A DNA stretch of 64,000 bases from positions 16,004,120-16,068,119 of the forward strand of contig OX375880.1 of assembly GCA_947359465.1 (NCBI GenBank). The letters run 5' to 3'. Below the pieces are notes generated by a model. It saw only the letters and a list, made by a program, of their open reading frames with translations. It made no database searches and was not told where the DNA came from. The stretch is from Metellina segmentata. Taxonomy: Eukaryota; Arthropoda; Arachnida; Araneae; Tetragnathidae. The translations under genes and the position numbers were made by a program. Shown piece by piece: positions 41,122 to 53,222 of the stretch (position 1 is its first letter; each line of letters starts with the position of its first letter).

Positions 41122-44100
41122 CCAAAAACTCTAAAAAACTTTGATCCCCAGCTATATTTTGCAATAAGTAAATTCAGGAGCATTTGTACTGCAACTTCTG
41201 AGCCGTCTGCTTTATAAGAATCGATCTCGATAGCGGTTATAGCCCAGAGCATTAAACTTGTGTTGAAAGCCACCAGTATCACGCAAACAATTGAATTAGT
41301 CCTTAATCTCTGGATCGCTATACTTTTCTCGGAGCCATCCTTGAAGTATAGATGATTGTTACCTCAAGAGAGATCAAAAATGTTCCTTCAAAAACCTTCT
41401 AAAAAACTTTGATCCTCTTCTACTTTATTGCAAAATATAAATTCGAGAATAATATTGCAACTTTTATTTTACTGTATCGAAAGAATCGATCTTAAAAGCA
41501 GTTAATAGCACGGGTACGTTAAAATTGTGTTAAAAACCAACATCATCAGCACACAAGCGAATTAGACCTTAATCTCTGGAGCGCTCCGGTATTCTTAGAC
41601 TTATATTTGAAGTACAAATAATTGTTACCATAGAGAGACCAAAAATTTTATCTTGTTCCAAAATCTTTATTAAAAACTTTGTCGCCAGCTATTTTATTGC
41701 AAAATGTTAAATTGAGAACATTTGTATTGTAAATTTTTGAACCGTCTCCTTTACTAGAATCATCTAAAAAAAATGAACTTATAGTCCCAAAACATTTAAG
41801 TTGTGTTGATAACCAACAACATCACGCACACACAAGCGAATTAGGCCATAATCTCAGGAGTGCCCAGGTCTTCCCGGAGCCATATTTGAAGTAAAGGTAA
41901 TTGTTACCTCAGACAAAAATTTTCCTTTGTTCCAAACGCTTTCTAAAAAACTTTGTTCCCATCTATTTTATTGTAAAATGTAAATTCCGGAACATTTGTA
42001 TTGTAAATTTTGAACTGTCTCCCTTACTAGAATCATCTCAAAAGAACTAATAGCCCCAAAACATTAAAGTTGTGTTGATAATCAACAGCATCGCGCACAC
42101 ACAAGCGAATTAGGCCTTACTCTCTGGAGCGGCCTGGTCTTCTCGGAGCCATCTTTGAGGAAAAGGTAATTGTTACCTCAGACCAAATTTTTCTTTTGTC
42201 CCAAATGCTTTCTAAAAACCTTTGTTCCCGTCTATTTTATTGCAAAATGTTAATTCCGGAACATTTGTATTGTAATTTTTGAAACGTCTCCTTTACTAGA
42301 ATGATCTCAAAAGAACTAATAGTCCCAAAACATTAAGTTGTGTTGATAATCAACAGCATCACGCACACACAAGCGAATTAGGCCTTAATCTCTGGAGCGC
42401 CCAGGTCTTTTCGGAGCCATCTTTGAAGAAAATGTAATTGTTATCTCGGAACAAAATTTTCCTTTGTTCCAAATGCTTTCTAAAAAACTTTATTCCTATC
42501 TATTTCATTGCAAAATGTTAATTCCGGAACATTTGTACAGTAATTTTTGAACCGTCTCCTTTACTAGAACCATCTTAAAAGAACTAAAAGTCCCAAAACA
42601 TTAAGTTGTGTTGATAACCAACAGCATCACGCACACACAAGCGAATTAGGCCTTATTCTCTGGAGCGCCCAGGTCTTCTCGGAGCCATCTTTGAAGTAAA
42701 GGTAATTGTTAGCTCAGATCAAAATTTTCCTTTGTTCCAAATGCTTTCTAAAAAACTTTGTTCCCATCTATTTTGTTGCAAAATGTAAATTCCGGTATAT
42801 TTGTATTGTAATTTTTAAACCGTCTTCTTTAGTAGAATCATCTCAACAGAACTAATAGCCCCAAAACATTAAAGTTGTGTTGATAATCAACAGCATCGCG
42901 CACACACAAGCGAATTAGGCCTTACTCTCTAGAGCGGCCTGGTCTTCTCGGAGCCATCTTTGAGGAAAAGGTAATTGTTACCTCAGACCAAATTTTTCTT
43001 TTGTCCCAAATGCTTTCTAAAAACCTTTGTTCCCGTCTATTTTATTGCAAAATGTTAATTCCGGAACATTTGTATTGTAATTTTTGAAACGTCTCCTTTA
43101 CTAGAATGATCTCAAAAGAACTAATAGTCCCAAAACATTAAGTTGTGTTGATAATCAACAGCATCACGCACACACAAGCGAATTAGGCCTTAATCTCTGG
43201 AGCGCCCAGGTCTTTTCGGAGCCATCTTTGAAGAAAATGTAATTGTTATCTCGGAACAAAATTTTCCTTTGTTCCAAATGCTTTCTAAAAAACTTTATTC
43301 CTATCTATTTCATTGCAAAATGTTAATTCCGGAACATTTGTACAGTAATTTTTGAACCGTCTCCTTTACTAGAACCATCTTAAAAGAACTAAAAGTCCCA
43401 AAACATTAAGTTGTGTTGATAACCAACAGCATCACGCACACACAAGCGAATTAGGCCTTATTCTCTGGAGCGCCCAGGTCTTCTCGGAGCCATCTTTGAA
43501 GTAAAGGTAATTGTTAGCTCAGATCAAAATTTTCCTTTGTTCCAAATGCTTTCTAAAAAACTTTGTTCCCATCTATTTTGTTGCAAAATGTAAATTCCGG
43601 TATATTTGTATTGTAATTTTTAAACCGTCTTCTTTAGTAGAATCATCTCAACAGAACTAATAGCCCCAAAACATTAAAGTTGTGTTGATAATCAACAGCA
43701 TCGCGCACACACAAGCGAATTAGGCCTTACTCTCTAGAGCGGCCTGGTCTTCTCGGAGCCATCTTTGAGGAAAAGGTAATTGTTACCTCAGACCAAATTT
43801 TTCTTTTGTCCCAAATGCTTTCTAAAAACCTTTGTTCCCGTCTATTTTATTGCAAAATGTTAATTCCGGAACATTTGTATTGTAATTTTTGAAACGTCTC
43901 CTTTACTAGAATGATCTCAAAAGAACTAATAGTCCCAAAACATTAAGTTGTGTTGATAATCAACAGCATCACGCACACACAAGCGAATTAAGCCTTAATC
44001 TCTGGAGCGCCCAGGTCTTTTCGGAGCCATCTTTGAAGAAAATGTAATTGTTATCTCGGAACAAAATTTTCCTTTGTTCCAAATGCTTTCTAAAAAACTT

Positions 44101-44880
44101 TATTCCTATCTATTTCATTGCAAAATGTTAATTCCGGAACATTTGTACAGTAATTTTTGAACCGTCTCCTTTACTAGAACCATCTTAAAAGAACTAAAAG
44201 TCCCAAAACATTAAGTTGTGTTGATAACCAACAGCATCACGCACACACAAGCGAATTAGGCCTTATTCTCTGGAGCGCCCAGGTCTTCTCGGAGCCATGT
44301 TTGAAGTAAAGGTAATTGTTACCTCAGACCAAAATTTTCCTTTGTTCCAAACGCTTTCTAAAAAACTGTGTTCCCATCTATTTTATTGCAAAATGTAAAT
44401 TCGGGAACATTTGTATGGTAATTTTTGAACCATCTTCTCTACTAGAATCATCTCAAAAGAACTAATAGCCCCAAAACATTAAAGTTGTGTTGATAACCAA
44501 CAGCATCACGCACACGCAAGTGAAATAGACCTTACTCTCTAGAGCGGCCTGGTCTTCTTGGAGCCATCTTTGAAGTAAAGGTAATTGTTACCTCAGACCA
44601 AAATTTTCCTTGGTTCCAGATTCTTTGTAAAAACCTTTGTTCCCATCTATTTTATTGCAAAATGTAAATTCCGGAACATTTGTATTGTAATTTTTGAACC
44701 GTCTCCTTTACTAGAATCATCTCGAAAGAACTAATAGCCCCAAAACATTAAAGTTGTGTTGATAACCAACAGCATCACGCACACACAAGCGAATTAGGCC
44801 TTAATCTCAGGAGCGCCCAGGTCTTCCCGGAGCCATCTTTGAAGTAAAGGCAACCGCTACCTCCTACCAAAAATCTCAAA

Positions 44881-45399
44881 AGCGGCCCCTGCATTTTCGG
44901 AGGAGCAAGCACATTAGCGAAGGGATGTTTTAATCACCATTCGGCACAAACGAAACATTCCCAATCCTCTGCGGACTCCGGGATCCTGGAGAATCCGTCT
45001 CCCTCCAGAAATCATAATTAACGACTCCTTTTAAAACCGGAGAACCTCTGGGGTCCCCAAAAACGCCCGGGTTCAAAGGGGGGTCCCTTTCCCTACCCGC
45101 AAAACCGCCTGGGTAATTGATCTTCATTAAAGGAAGAGGGGGAAATTCCTCTCTCTCTCCCTTACACACACACACTAGCGACCTAATCTAATTCCTTTGT
45201 TTTGTGGCAGTTGAGGGTAGTTTTGTGCCCGAGCAGTTGGTGCGTGCCCTGAAAGACGAAACGGGCTTCTTAATGGATGAGCGTGGTTTCGGCGGGGTAA
45301 AAGGCAGAACTCGATTGGGAGGGAGTTTTGAGAGGTGTGTTTTCTTGATCTTTAAATAGGTTTTCTTCGACGGATGGGTGATTAACACGGAGTGCTAAC
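44881..45399. other. Unassigned, GC-richer
   Basis: No repeat relative in the window. Frames up to 81 codons without domains. Confidence 0.4.
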
Positions 45400-46340
45400 T
45401 ACATCTCAATAGGGAGAGGGAATCGACCGATGGTTCAAAGAGAAGTTCGGGGTGTAGTTTGTTTTGGGGTCTGTCTTTGAAGATAGTAGTAGGGCAGACT
45501 ATAAAGAGGTTAGGTAGCGGATTGAGGGTAGCAATATGCGTAATGGTTCAAAGAGAAGTTATTAGGCTTTTTTTTAGGTATCTTTGACCATTTAGCGTAG
45601 TGTGATATCACCACACTATACCCTACCTGAAACTAACGGTTATATACAGGTAGATATAGAATGGTGGTGTCACAATATGCTCAATGGTTCAAAGAGATAT
45701 TCCTAGTATAGTCGGTTGCCGTAGTCAGTCTTCGAAGATACAAGCAGGGGTGACTCCAGAGGTCGTGTAACAGATTGAGTAGTGTGGCGACATCTCTATA
45801 TGCTTATAATGTATTAAAGAAATGTTCTTGGTCTAGTTTGTTTTGAGGCTTGAATATTGTGATACCATCACACTACATTCTACTTGTAACTAATTGTGAT
45901 ACGCAGGTAGAGTAGAATGTGGCAGCGTTACAGTACGCTTAATGGTTCAAGAAGAGATGTTCTTGATATAGTTTATTTTGTGGTTGCCATAGTCTGTCCT
46001 CGAAGATAATAGCAGTGTCGACTATAGAGGTTATGCAACAGATTGAGTAGTGATCACTATATGTTTGAGGTTATAAAGAAATAGTCTAGTTTGTTTTGAG
46101 GCTGTATGAACCGTTCAGCATACTGTGATACCACCACACTATACCCTACAGGTAACATGACCTGTAACTATGATATGCACTTAGAGCAGAGTGAGGAGGT
46201 ATCACAATATGCTTAATGGCTCAGAGATGTTCTTAGTATAGTTTGTTTTGCGGTTGACATTGTCTGTTTTCAAGGATATTATAAATATTAGTAGATTATA
46301 TTATTTGAGCCGACCATGATTAGTCTATTTTACATGTTGG
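45400..46340. repeat. ~260-bp satellite, about 3.5 diverged units
   Basis: The block tgtgataccaccacactata and relatives (45599, 45855, 46119) with atgcttaatggttcaaagag and atagtttgttttgcggttg between them; period about 256-264 bp. Units are well diverged, so the array is old. Confidence 0.75.
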
Positions 46341-46844
46341 GTATGACATGTTTGACGGTGTTCCAGTGTATTTTAATGGTTCAGAGAGGAATTCTAATAA
46401 TAGTGTGTGTTTGGATGTTGCTATAGTAACTGAAGACACGTGAGTTTTGATTATTCGAGGTAATATGAACCAGGACCCTATCGGACAACCAGAAACTTGA
46501 ATAACACGGACTTAAGTAGCCCAAAATAGCCTGTATCAAGCACAGAAAATTTTCACTCTACTACACGTTGCTACAGCAGCTTCACATGTTCATAAAACAA
46601 GGGTTAAGCATAATACATACTCGGATTTGTGTCAGTATTTGTTTCGTAATTTTACAATAAATCTGATTGCGTACCTTTTAAACTCTCTTGAAAAATTTCT
46701 TGTTGATCTATTTCTTCATCACTGTCATCACCACACCCTTTGGATCTCAATACCAAAGAACTTCGTAAGCAAATAAAAGTTCGGTTTTTAAAGTGACACG
46801 TGACTGAGTGGTGGATAGATGAATGAAAAGCATCTCAAATCTAA
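46341..46844. other. Unassigned region
   Basis: Nothing recognised. Confidence 0.4.
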
Positions 46845-47281
46845 AGACCGGTGCACACATCCAATTTCTCAACGTGCGGCGAAGCTGCGGCACCGAAGTC
46901 CAACTATGCAACTACTAATAACACAAGTACTCATTTCGCACCATATGCGATGAATATTCTATCGAAGAATACCTGTTTATTTCGCTTACTTGGTGTAAAA
47001 AAGTATATTTTGAAACAAAATAGACGTTACTGGATACAGCCATTTATTAATTTTTATTTATATTCCATTTATTTAAGAAAACAAGGTACTTCCGACAGGA
47101 GCCGCGTGTGCGTCGGGCTGCGGCGCCGTGGGTACAAATTACACGCGAGTTGGATGTGCGTCGCCGCAGAGGCGACAGAGGCATGTGTGCATTACTCCAC
47201 GGGATCTAATGTATCTCAGACCGCACTTGCGTTTCGGCAGCGGCGCCGCACGTTGAAAAACCGGATGTGTGAACCGGGCCT
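46845..47281 (+). mobile_element. Family X TIR element, copy 3
   Basis: Left agaccggtgcacacatcca, right ccggatgtgtgaaccgggcc. The interior parallels copy 1, including cgcttacttggtgtaaaaaa with an undisturbed TA where copy 2 carries the TA-inserted element. A 178-codon frame starting in it (46851-47387) uses the GC-rich interior and is not a gene. Confidence 0.85.
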
Positions 47282-49445
47282 AAGGATTCATTGGCTGCAC
47301 AGTGTGTCCTTTTTGATTCTATATGGACAAAATTCAACTATGCGAACTTTCTGCGTTGACTGCAAAACCAATCTTATGAATGCGTAGTAATACTTTAAGT
47401 AAAAGTGAAAAGTATGGGCCCTATATTTTCTTTAGCGCTATTGAGTAGATACTATCATTAACTTCTGTTCATCGAGGTATGTTTACGTACTTTTAGGTTC
47501 TTGGGTATTATTTCATTAATTTGCAAGATCCTTTTGAATTTATAGCTAATTAGCGTCTTACGCAGCTGCTGATTTCAAATTTCAACTAGACTTTTAACAC
47601 ATTATATCACCGTATATCACCAAAACATTACATATGTATTATAGCCTGACTCATTTGACGAGCGCAGAACAAAAAATTACTTGCGGAAGTCTACGGAACT
47701 GATAGATAGTGCTTAAATTTCAGAATGACTAAAGAAATTTTTCGTCAGTCCATTTTTGATATTTGGGTGATAAATCCGAAGCAAACGAAATTTTTTTTAG
47801 CTTATATATCTCAAGAAATGGTTGAATATTTGTTATCAAATACTGTTTTAAATGTTTTAAATACTCTTAAAATGGAAATTTTCGAATTACCCGCCAAAGA
47901 ATTGAGCAAAAGAAGAGTAAAATGAACGGGCACTAAGAACTATTCCTCATAAATAATTCTTCTTGACTTCAAGGAAATCTTACCTTTTCTCACACTGTGA
48001 TTCAAGATCTACCAAGTAATTCACAAAGAAGTTTGAAAAATAGGCCTAGAAAGCCTCAAATAGATTTTTAAGCCTGTAGTTCCAAGGTATAGAAAACGAA
48101 ACTCGTAACCTTGTAGAGATAACTAGTCAAAAAAAAAAATTGTCAATGACCACTGAAGTAAAATTTGAAAGTCAGGTGTACGATATTCTACTTCAAATCG
48201 TCAGAGAGCTCTTTGCTAATTTTCTGGAAGAGGTACAATTATGAAAACGATCCGTGTCTTAGTAAAACGTCAGTAAAATTTTCTGAAATTTTCTGCTTGG
48301 GCTAAGAGTTGACGTTAATCTTTCTATGCACCAATATAAAATTACATAAACAACGTAAAGAACATTAATTCGAATTTGTATACTCCGTATAACACAAAAA
48401 TGAGCTAAACGGTTGTTACTTTTCTAGGATAATTATCACGCAAACTTCAGCTGTACTCACAACTAGTCACTAATCAACTGCTCTGTTAAACGGTTAAGTA
48501 CAATTTATGAACAATCCTTCATTCTGATTTTGTCGAAAAATAATATAGGAAATACAATTATAATAAAGGGCTGTGATGGCGCTGAACAGAAAACTTTCCA
48601 GCAATTTTTTTTCAGAAAATATCACTTTAAACAATGTTTGTTTAGTATTTATTTGGTACCTTTGCTAGTACTAATGAGGGTAAAAAATATTATTTGTCAA
48701 AATCTCAACTAGACCTGTCGTTCCATCAAATTTCTTTTTGCCAATTAATTAATTGATTTAACTTAAAGAGACGTTAATGGTCCATTGCAATATTATTTCA
48801 CTTCTTGTATTCTTCCAATTGGTAATTGGTCCTCTTCATAAAAGCGCACGACAAGGAATAAACACAATAGGCGATACGATAAATATTTTCTATGAAAATG
48901 TCAAGAACTGATACGAATAGATAAGTCATTACCTCAGATCCACTAATTGTAAGTTTACGAGCAGGATCTAAAACTAAACGCAGCCAAATGTTTCCAAAAA
49001 GGTTGAGTTTTTTTAAGAACTTTCCCAGTTGAGATTCCAATTACATAATTTTGTAATACTTTTCAAATATTTTCCCGTTTAGTTTTTGAATTATTCTTTA
49101 TTTTAAAAAGAACTCTTATGGGTATATCTGACCATTGTTCAGGTGTATATTAATTCTTAGACGGTTTCCCTAGAAAGTTCGAATCAGAAAAATATGAAAT
49201 TAACATTGTTTGTTCTTCATCGTCTTCCCTGGAGAACTGTAAAGATCTTTTTCCGATGCGGTTATTAGTTTAGAGTTTATTAAGTGTCAAAGTTTGAAAA
49301 GCGAAATTTCTTCCGCGAGTGAGCAAAACACATACAAATTATCAGTCTTAAACCGCGAGTTTTTTTAAAGAGTGCATCTCAACGTAAATTTTTGCAGCTC
49401 GTCGAGTTTTTTTAGAAATTTCAATTTGGTTCTTGATAATATTTT
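47282..49445. other. Unassigned AT-rich region
   Basis: Over 2 kb of AT-rich sequence without a recognised gene. It may be part of the Helitron-like element whose 3' end is at 49977, but its 5' end was not found. Confidence 0.4.
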
Positions 49446-49870
49446 TTTGAAATTCGGAAAAATCGGGACATTTTCGTTACTTTTTTTTAAACTATCATAT
49501 CTATATCTTATTACTATTAGTTTTTAATTTTTTAAATATCGTAGTATACCTCAGAATGTACTTTTTCTTACGGTATAGTTATTTTTTAAATTGGTTCATA
49601 AATAAGTTCGATGCGATCAAAAGTTGGTCATACAAAATTCGGAATCTTTGGATATTTTCGCTACTCTTTGTTAAAACCGTTATATTAACAGCTTAAAACC
49701 ATTATTTTTTTTAATTTGAAAATATCACTGAATACCTTACATTGTACTCTTTCTTATGGTACAATTATTTTTTTAATTGGTTAATAAATAAAGTCAATGC
49801 AATTAAAAGTTGGTCCTACAATTTTCGGAACTTTCCGATCGTAATTTCCGTTACAAAACTAAAACTGTCA
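49446..49870. repeat. ~185-bp tandem repeat, 2.3 units
   Basis: aaattcgga...cgttac blocks at about 49449, 49636 and 49819 with similar sequence between (attggttcataaataa, gatcaaaagttggtcata). Confidence 0.7.
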
Positions 49871-49939
49871 TATCTACATATATCGTATTGGTGAGTCGTC
49901 TATCTAATCGTATTGAGATATCGTATTTTTCTGATCGTA

Positions 49940-49977
49940 TTGGCAAGCGTAAGCGAGCAGGGGGCGGAGCCCTCTAG
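49940..49977 (+). mobile_element. Helitron 3' terminus, plus strand
   Basis: ggcaagcgtaagcgagcagg then hairpin ggggcggagccct and CTAG at 49974-49977, followed by TT. This is the same 3' end as the Helitrons at 13958 and 15448. The matching 5' end was not located upstream, so only the end is called. Confidence 0.75.
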
Positions 49978-50164
49978 TTAATATAAAATTGCAAAACACC
50001 GTTAAATACACACCAAATCAGTATTTTATCACTCACAGCTTCTTATAATCACCCAAAAGCAGTGTATTTTTATGTAATTATATTGTCCACCTAGATTGCG
50101 AAAATCCCACACCGTGGGTCGTTATAAATTTGTATGCATAATTGTAATGTTTAGGTGCACAGGG

Positions 50165-50450
50165 AAAACGGTAGCGCAGTTAGTAAAGTCACGGATTAGA
50201 AAAGAGAGACTCTCGAGTTCATAGTCGATCCAACCCAAAACCACAGAGCAGAACATTATATCTGTTATGAACTCAAACGTCCTCATGTTGGCATGGTGGA
50301 GAAGTTTGGAGAGTGGGGTGCCATCGTGGACCTAGTAATCAGACCATGATTCAAGATGACGAGGAGTTGTCTTCGGACTTTTTCCTTCGTTATTGGTCTC
50401 GTCCCATCCCATTAGTTCATTGAGTTGCTCCAGAGCAATATTAATTCAAC
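50165..50450 (+). repeat. SINE S2, diverged
   Basis: aaacggtagcgcagttagta-like head (an A-box-like start of a different tRNA), then aactcaaacgtcctcatgtt, body gagaagtttggagagtgggg and end ttgctccagagcaatatta. Confidence 0.65.
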
Positions 50451-50459
50451 TGCTAAGGT

Positions 50460-50548
50460 ATTTAATTAACGTCGCACTGGACCAACACACCGGGCTATTT
50501 TCGACGGTCCGGGTTGAACCTCCGAAGGGAAAAATCCAATGACAACAC
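50460..50548 (-). repeat. SINE tail fragment
   Basis: tttaattaacgtcgcactgg and cgacggtccgggttgaacct: inverted 3' end. Confidence 0.7.
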
Positions 50549-50740
50549 TGCCGACCAAGGTGTTAAGATGTTACCTTCTAAATCCGAAAGTTTTTTTGTT
50601 CGAATCCGGTTCACTGCATGGATGTTTTTAAGGGTGGTTCAAAATTACGTGGTGTTATATTCGGATCTTTCCCTTAGGGGATTGAACCCGGACCGTCGTC
50701 AATAGGCTGTGTTGCTCTAGTACGACGTTAATTATAAATT
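50549..50740 (+). repeat. SINE S1 with internal deletion
   Basis: Head gccgaccaaggtgttaagat with gttcgaatccggttc, then a jump from atggatgtttttaag directly to ggtggttcaaaattacgtgg. About 130 bp of body is missing. Confidence 0.75.
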
Positions 50741-51373
50741 ATTACTATCGAGGACAACACCACGTCGTTTTGAACAATGTTCAGATGACGATCAACTTAC
50801 AAAAACAACTCTCTAGGTACACCTAAAAGTGAAGACTCCTCACCAAACTGAAATAATAACCACCCGTTGATTCCTCTGCGATCAGGCAAATCACATTACC
50901 GGCTCCATTTCCCAAAGCACAACCTGCTGGGGCTCCAACCGCATCGTGGAAAAATAACATGAAATCCGTCTCGAGCCCACTCTTGTGTTGCCAAAAACCG
51001 CAACCCAACCCCGACCCCCTCGTATTCGTCCATATCATATTTCTGCGCTAACGATGCCTCATTGTAAAACGCCCCACTCACGCTCCATGACACGGAGGTG
51101 CCCGGGCATCCTTTGTGAGGGCTTCGGAAAAGCGTTTTTAAAATGCATAAAATTGGCGGGTTTGAACCCGATACTTATTTTGCGATGGGGGGTCGACGAC
51201 ACGCTATACGAGCGGGCGAGTTGCATTGTAACAAGCCATTGTCGACTACATAGTTATATTTCCGGAAGTGTAGTGTTGATCTGGAGTACCTCTCTCCTAT
51301 GCCGGGCAGCATGCTGGAGCAGAATGCAACAAACATGGGCATACGTACTCAGTTTCTCTAGTCGATTAAACCA
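50741..51373. other. Unassigned; LINE sequence probably begins here
   Basis: 50820-51140 has no relative in the window. From about 51340 (acgtactcagtttctctagt) reading frames resemble the region just before the LINE tail below. Confidence 0.4.
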
Positions 51374-51911
51374 AAGTCAGCTACACCAGTCTTGTATGGG
51401 GATTGTCGATTGTTGGGATATACAGCGAAAAGTAACCTCCAAAAGCTAGAAGCTATTCAAAATTCTACACTTCGTATTATCAGCGGTTATCCCTGGTACT
51501 AAAGAAATAATAAAATCCGCGAGGATCTTGAAATCTCTGAACTTAAACAAATCTTCAGTAAACTCGCTATTAATTTCTAATCTTGAAATCATAGATCATC
51601 TCCCAATCCAATGTATACCCAGATACGACTTTCGCCAACCTACAGTTCAGCAAATGGCCAAGGGCCATCCTTAACAACCTCAATCCCAAGACCAACTTGT
51701 TGGGTTGGCGTGGAAGTTTGGAGAGTGGGGTGCCAGCTCAGGTGTTGCTTCGTCATCTGACCGAGGTTAAAAATTACGAGGTGTTGTCCTCGGATCTTTC
51801 CCTTAAGGGACTGATCCCGGACCGTTGTCAATAGCCAGTTGTGTCCCTCTAGTACGACGTTAACTAAAATTACCATTACCATTACCCAAGGCCAACTTTG
51901 AAAATTAAATT
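51374..51911 (+). pseudogene. Jockey-type LINE ORF2 C-terminus, interrupted by SINE
   Basis: Translation from 51374 gives GYTAKSNLQKLEAIQNSTLR, IISGYPWY, an in-frame stop, then RNNKIREDLEISELKQIF. This is the conserved 'K-S-N-x2-K-L-x3-Q-N-x2-L-R-I-I-x-G-x-P-W-Y' end of non-LTR retrotransposon reverse transcriptases of the Jockey/CR1 group. A frameshift near 51580 continues as LEIIDHLPIQCIPRYDF, and the last codons read AILNNLNPKTN. A SINE (51699-51887) splits those last codons: removing it and one copy of the 11-bp duplication restores FEN and a stop. The RT catalytic domain is not in the window. Confidence 0.75.
51699..51887 (+). repeat. SINE S1, 5'-truncated, inside LINE
   Basis: Starts gttgggttggcgtggaagtt, ends attaccattaccattacc. 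Flanks aagaccaactt (51688-51698) and aaggccaactt (51888-51898) are an 11-bp target duplication with one change. Confidence 0.9.
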
Positions 51912-52404
51912 TTGTTAATTTTTATATTAATTGCTTTTAAACATGTAGAAATGCATTGGAAAAATGTTGAAAAAAATATTTGAAATTTTTTTTTGTGAGA
52001 AAACAGTCTCCTACAGGAGACACTAGTTTTCTCCTACTATGATGTAGGACTTTTAAAGCTTAACAGTAATTATGTCCTTTGAAAGAACTATATTTAAGGT
52101 ATGTAATCCTGTATTAAAAAATTTTTAATAAAATTAATAGTCAAAAATATAAACACTTACCGATGTGCATGTGAGTAATTTTGCTACTTTCAGATGACGC
52201 CATTTTCGTATAACTATTAATGAGCTACAAATAATATTCTATCTAAAAATAAGAGTGCTATAAAATACTGCCATTTATTGACAACGTGTAGCACTAATTG
52301 AAACAAATCTAGAATCAATTTATTTCATGAGGCAGTTTTTTTTAAAGTACTGTTTAGTGTCTCCTACAGGCGACATCAGGACTGAGGAGGTTAATAAATA
52401 ATTT
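51912..52404. other. AT-rich; possibly LINE 3' UTR then unassigned
   Basis: Directly follows the restored LINE stop. A paired ctcctacagg motif occurs at 52009 and 52370. No gene. Confidence 0.4.
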
Positions 52405-52407
52405 GTC

Positions 52408-52648
52408 GACCAACAGGTATAGTGGTTAAGGTGTTAGCCTAACCTTAAATCTGTCGAGGCCGAAAGTTCTCACGTTGGGTTGGTGTGGCAGTTTGGAGAG
52501 TTGGGTGCCAGCTCAGGTGTTGCTTCGTCATCTGACCGTTTTTCAAAATTACGATGTGTTGTCCTTGGATCTCTCCCTTAAGGGATTGATCCCGGACCGT
52601 CATCAATAGCCCGTTGTGTTGCTCTAGTACGACGTTAACTTATAATTA
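52408..52648 (+). repeat. SINE S1 with internal deletion and target duplication
   Basis: cgaccaacaggtatagtggt through ttagcct then a jump to aaccttaaatctgtcgaggc (B box lost), full body and tail. Flanks ttaataaa-ya-att on both sides suggest a duplication of about 15 bp. Confidence 0.85.
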
Positions 52649-52924
52649 CCAATTAATAAACAATTGTTTTTAATTTTATTTTAATCCTTCCTTTTTGTTT
52701 TATTTTTCTTATCTACTATTTGCTTTCATTCAATCACCTTGGCATCAGCTCTACCGCACTAACTGGACTCACTCTATGACTCCACCCAACTGCTTATCCA
52801 GCCATTGTCATTGGATCAATACCACCCTACTTGGTACCTTATAAAAGCTACGTCTAACTAATTCTTAGCACTCAATTCGAGACATGTTCCTTGGAGGAGA
52901 TAGAAGACCATCGGCCCAGGTTCT

Positions 52925-53222
52925 GCGGCTCACCCATTATTTCGTTTCTAGAACAGGGATTCTCAACCTGTTCTCGGGCCAAAGACCCTCCGTCGTGTAC
53001 AAAGTGAGATTGGGGAACGTTAAATCTGACTTAGCCTCAAATTTTCTGACTTTGGAGTGGTGTAGAAGCTTGGAGAGTAGGGTGCCAGCTCAGTTGTTGA
53101 CCTCACCATCGGATCGTGTTTCGCAATTACGTGGTGCTTGTCCTCGAATATTTCCCTTCGGATTTAATCCCGGGCAATCTCTCATAGTCACTTGCGGTGC
53201 TCCAATGTGATGTTAGTTTATT
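52925..53222 (+). repeat. SINE S2-like, diverged
   Basis: From about 53010 (gattggggaacgttaaatct, cttagcctcaaattttctga) through gaagcttggagagtagggtg to ggtgctccaatgtgatgtta. The head before 53010 is unclear. Confidence 0.65.

Larger units (their letters stand above)
40660..44880. repeat. 268-bp satellite with trimeric higher-order repeat
   Basis: The block gcgaattaggccttaatctc (variants) starts units at about 40663, 41290, 41560, 41837, 42105, 42372, 42641, 42910, 43178, 43447, 43716, 43984, 44252, 44520 and 44789. Spacing is 267-269 bp except where a SINE is inserted. From 42105 three unit types (A, B, C) repeat as an ~806-bp trimer. The second and third trimers are almost identical over most of their length. 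Outer units are more diverged, as in arrays that expand from the centre. Confidence 0.92.

Noticed and set aside
40842..41282. 146-codon frame with an RE repeat
   Set aside because: Chance read-through of SINE, CT microsatellite and satellite.
46851..47387. 178-codon open frame
   Set aside because: Lies mostly within noncoding family X and is not kept in the other X copies.
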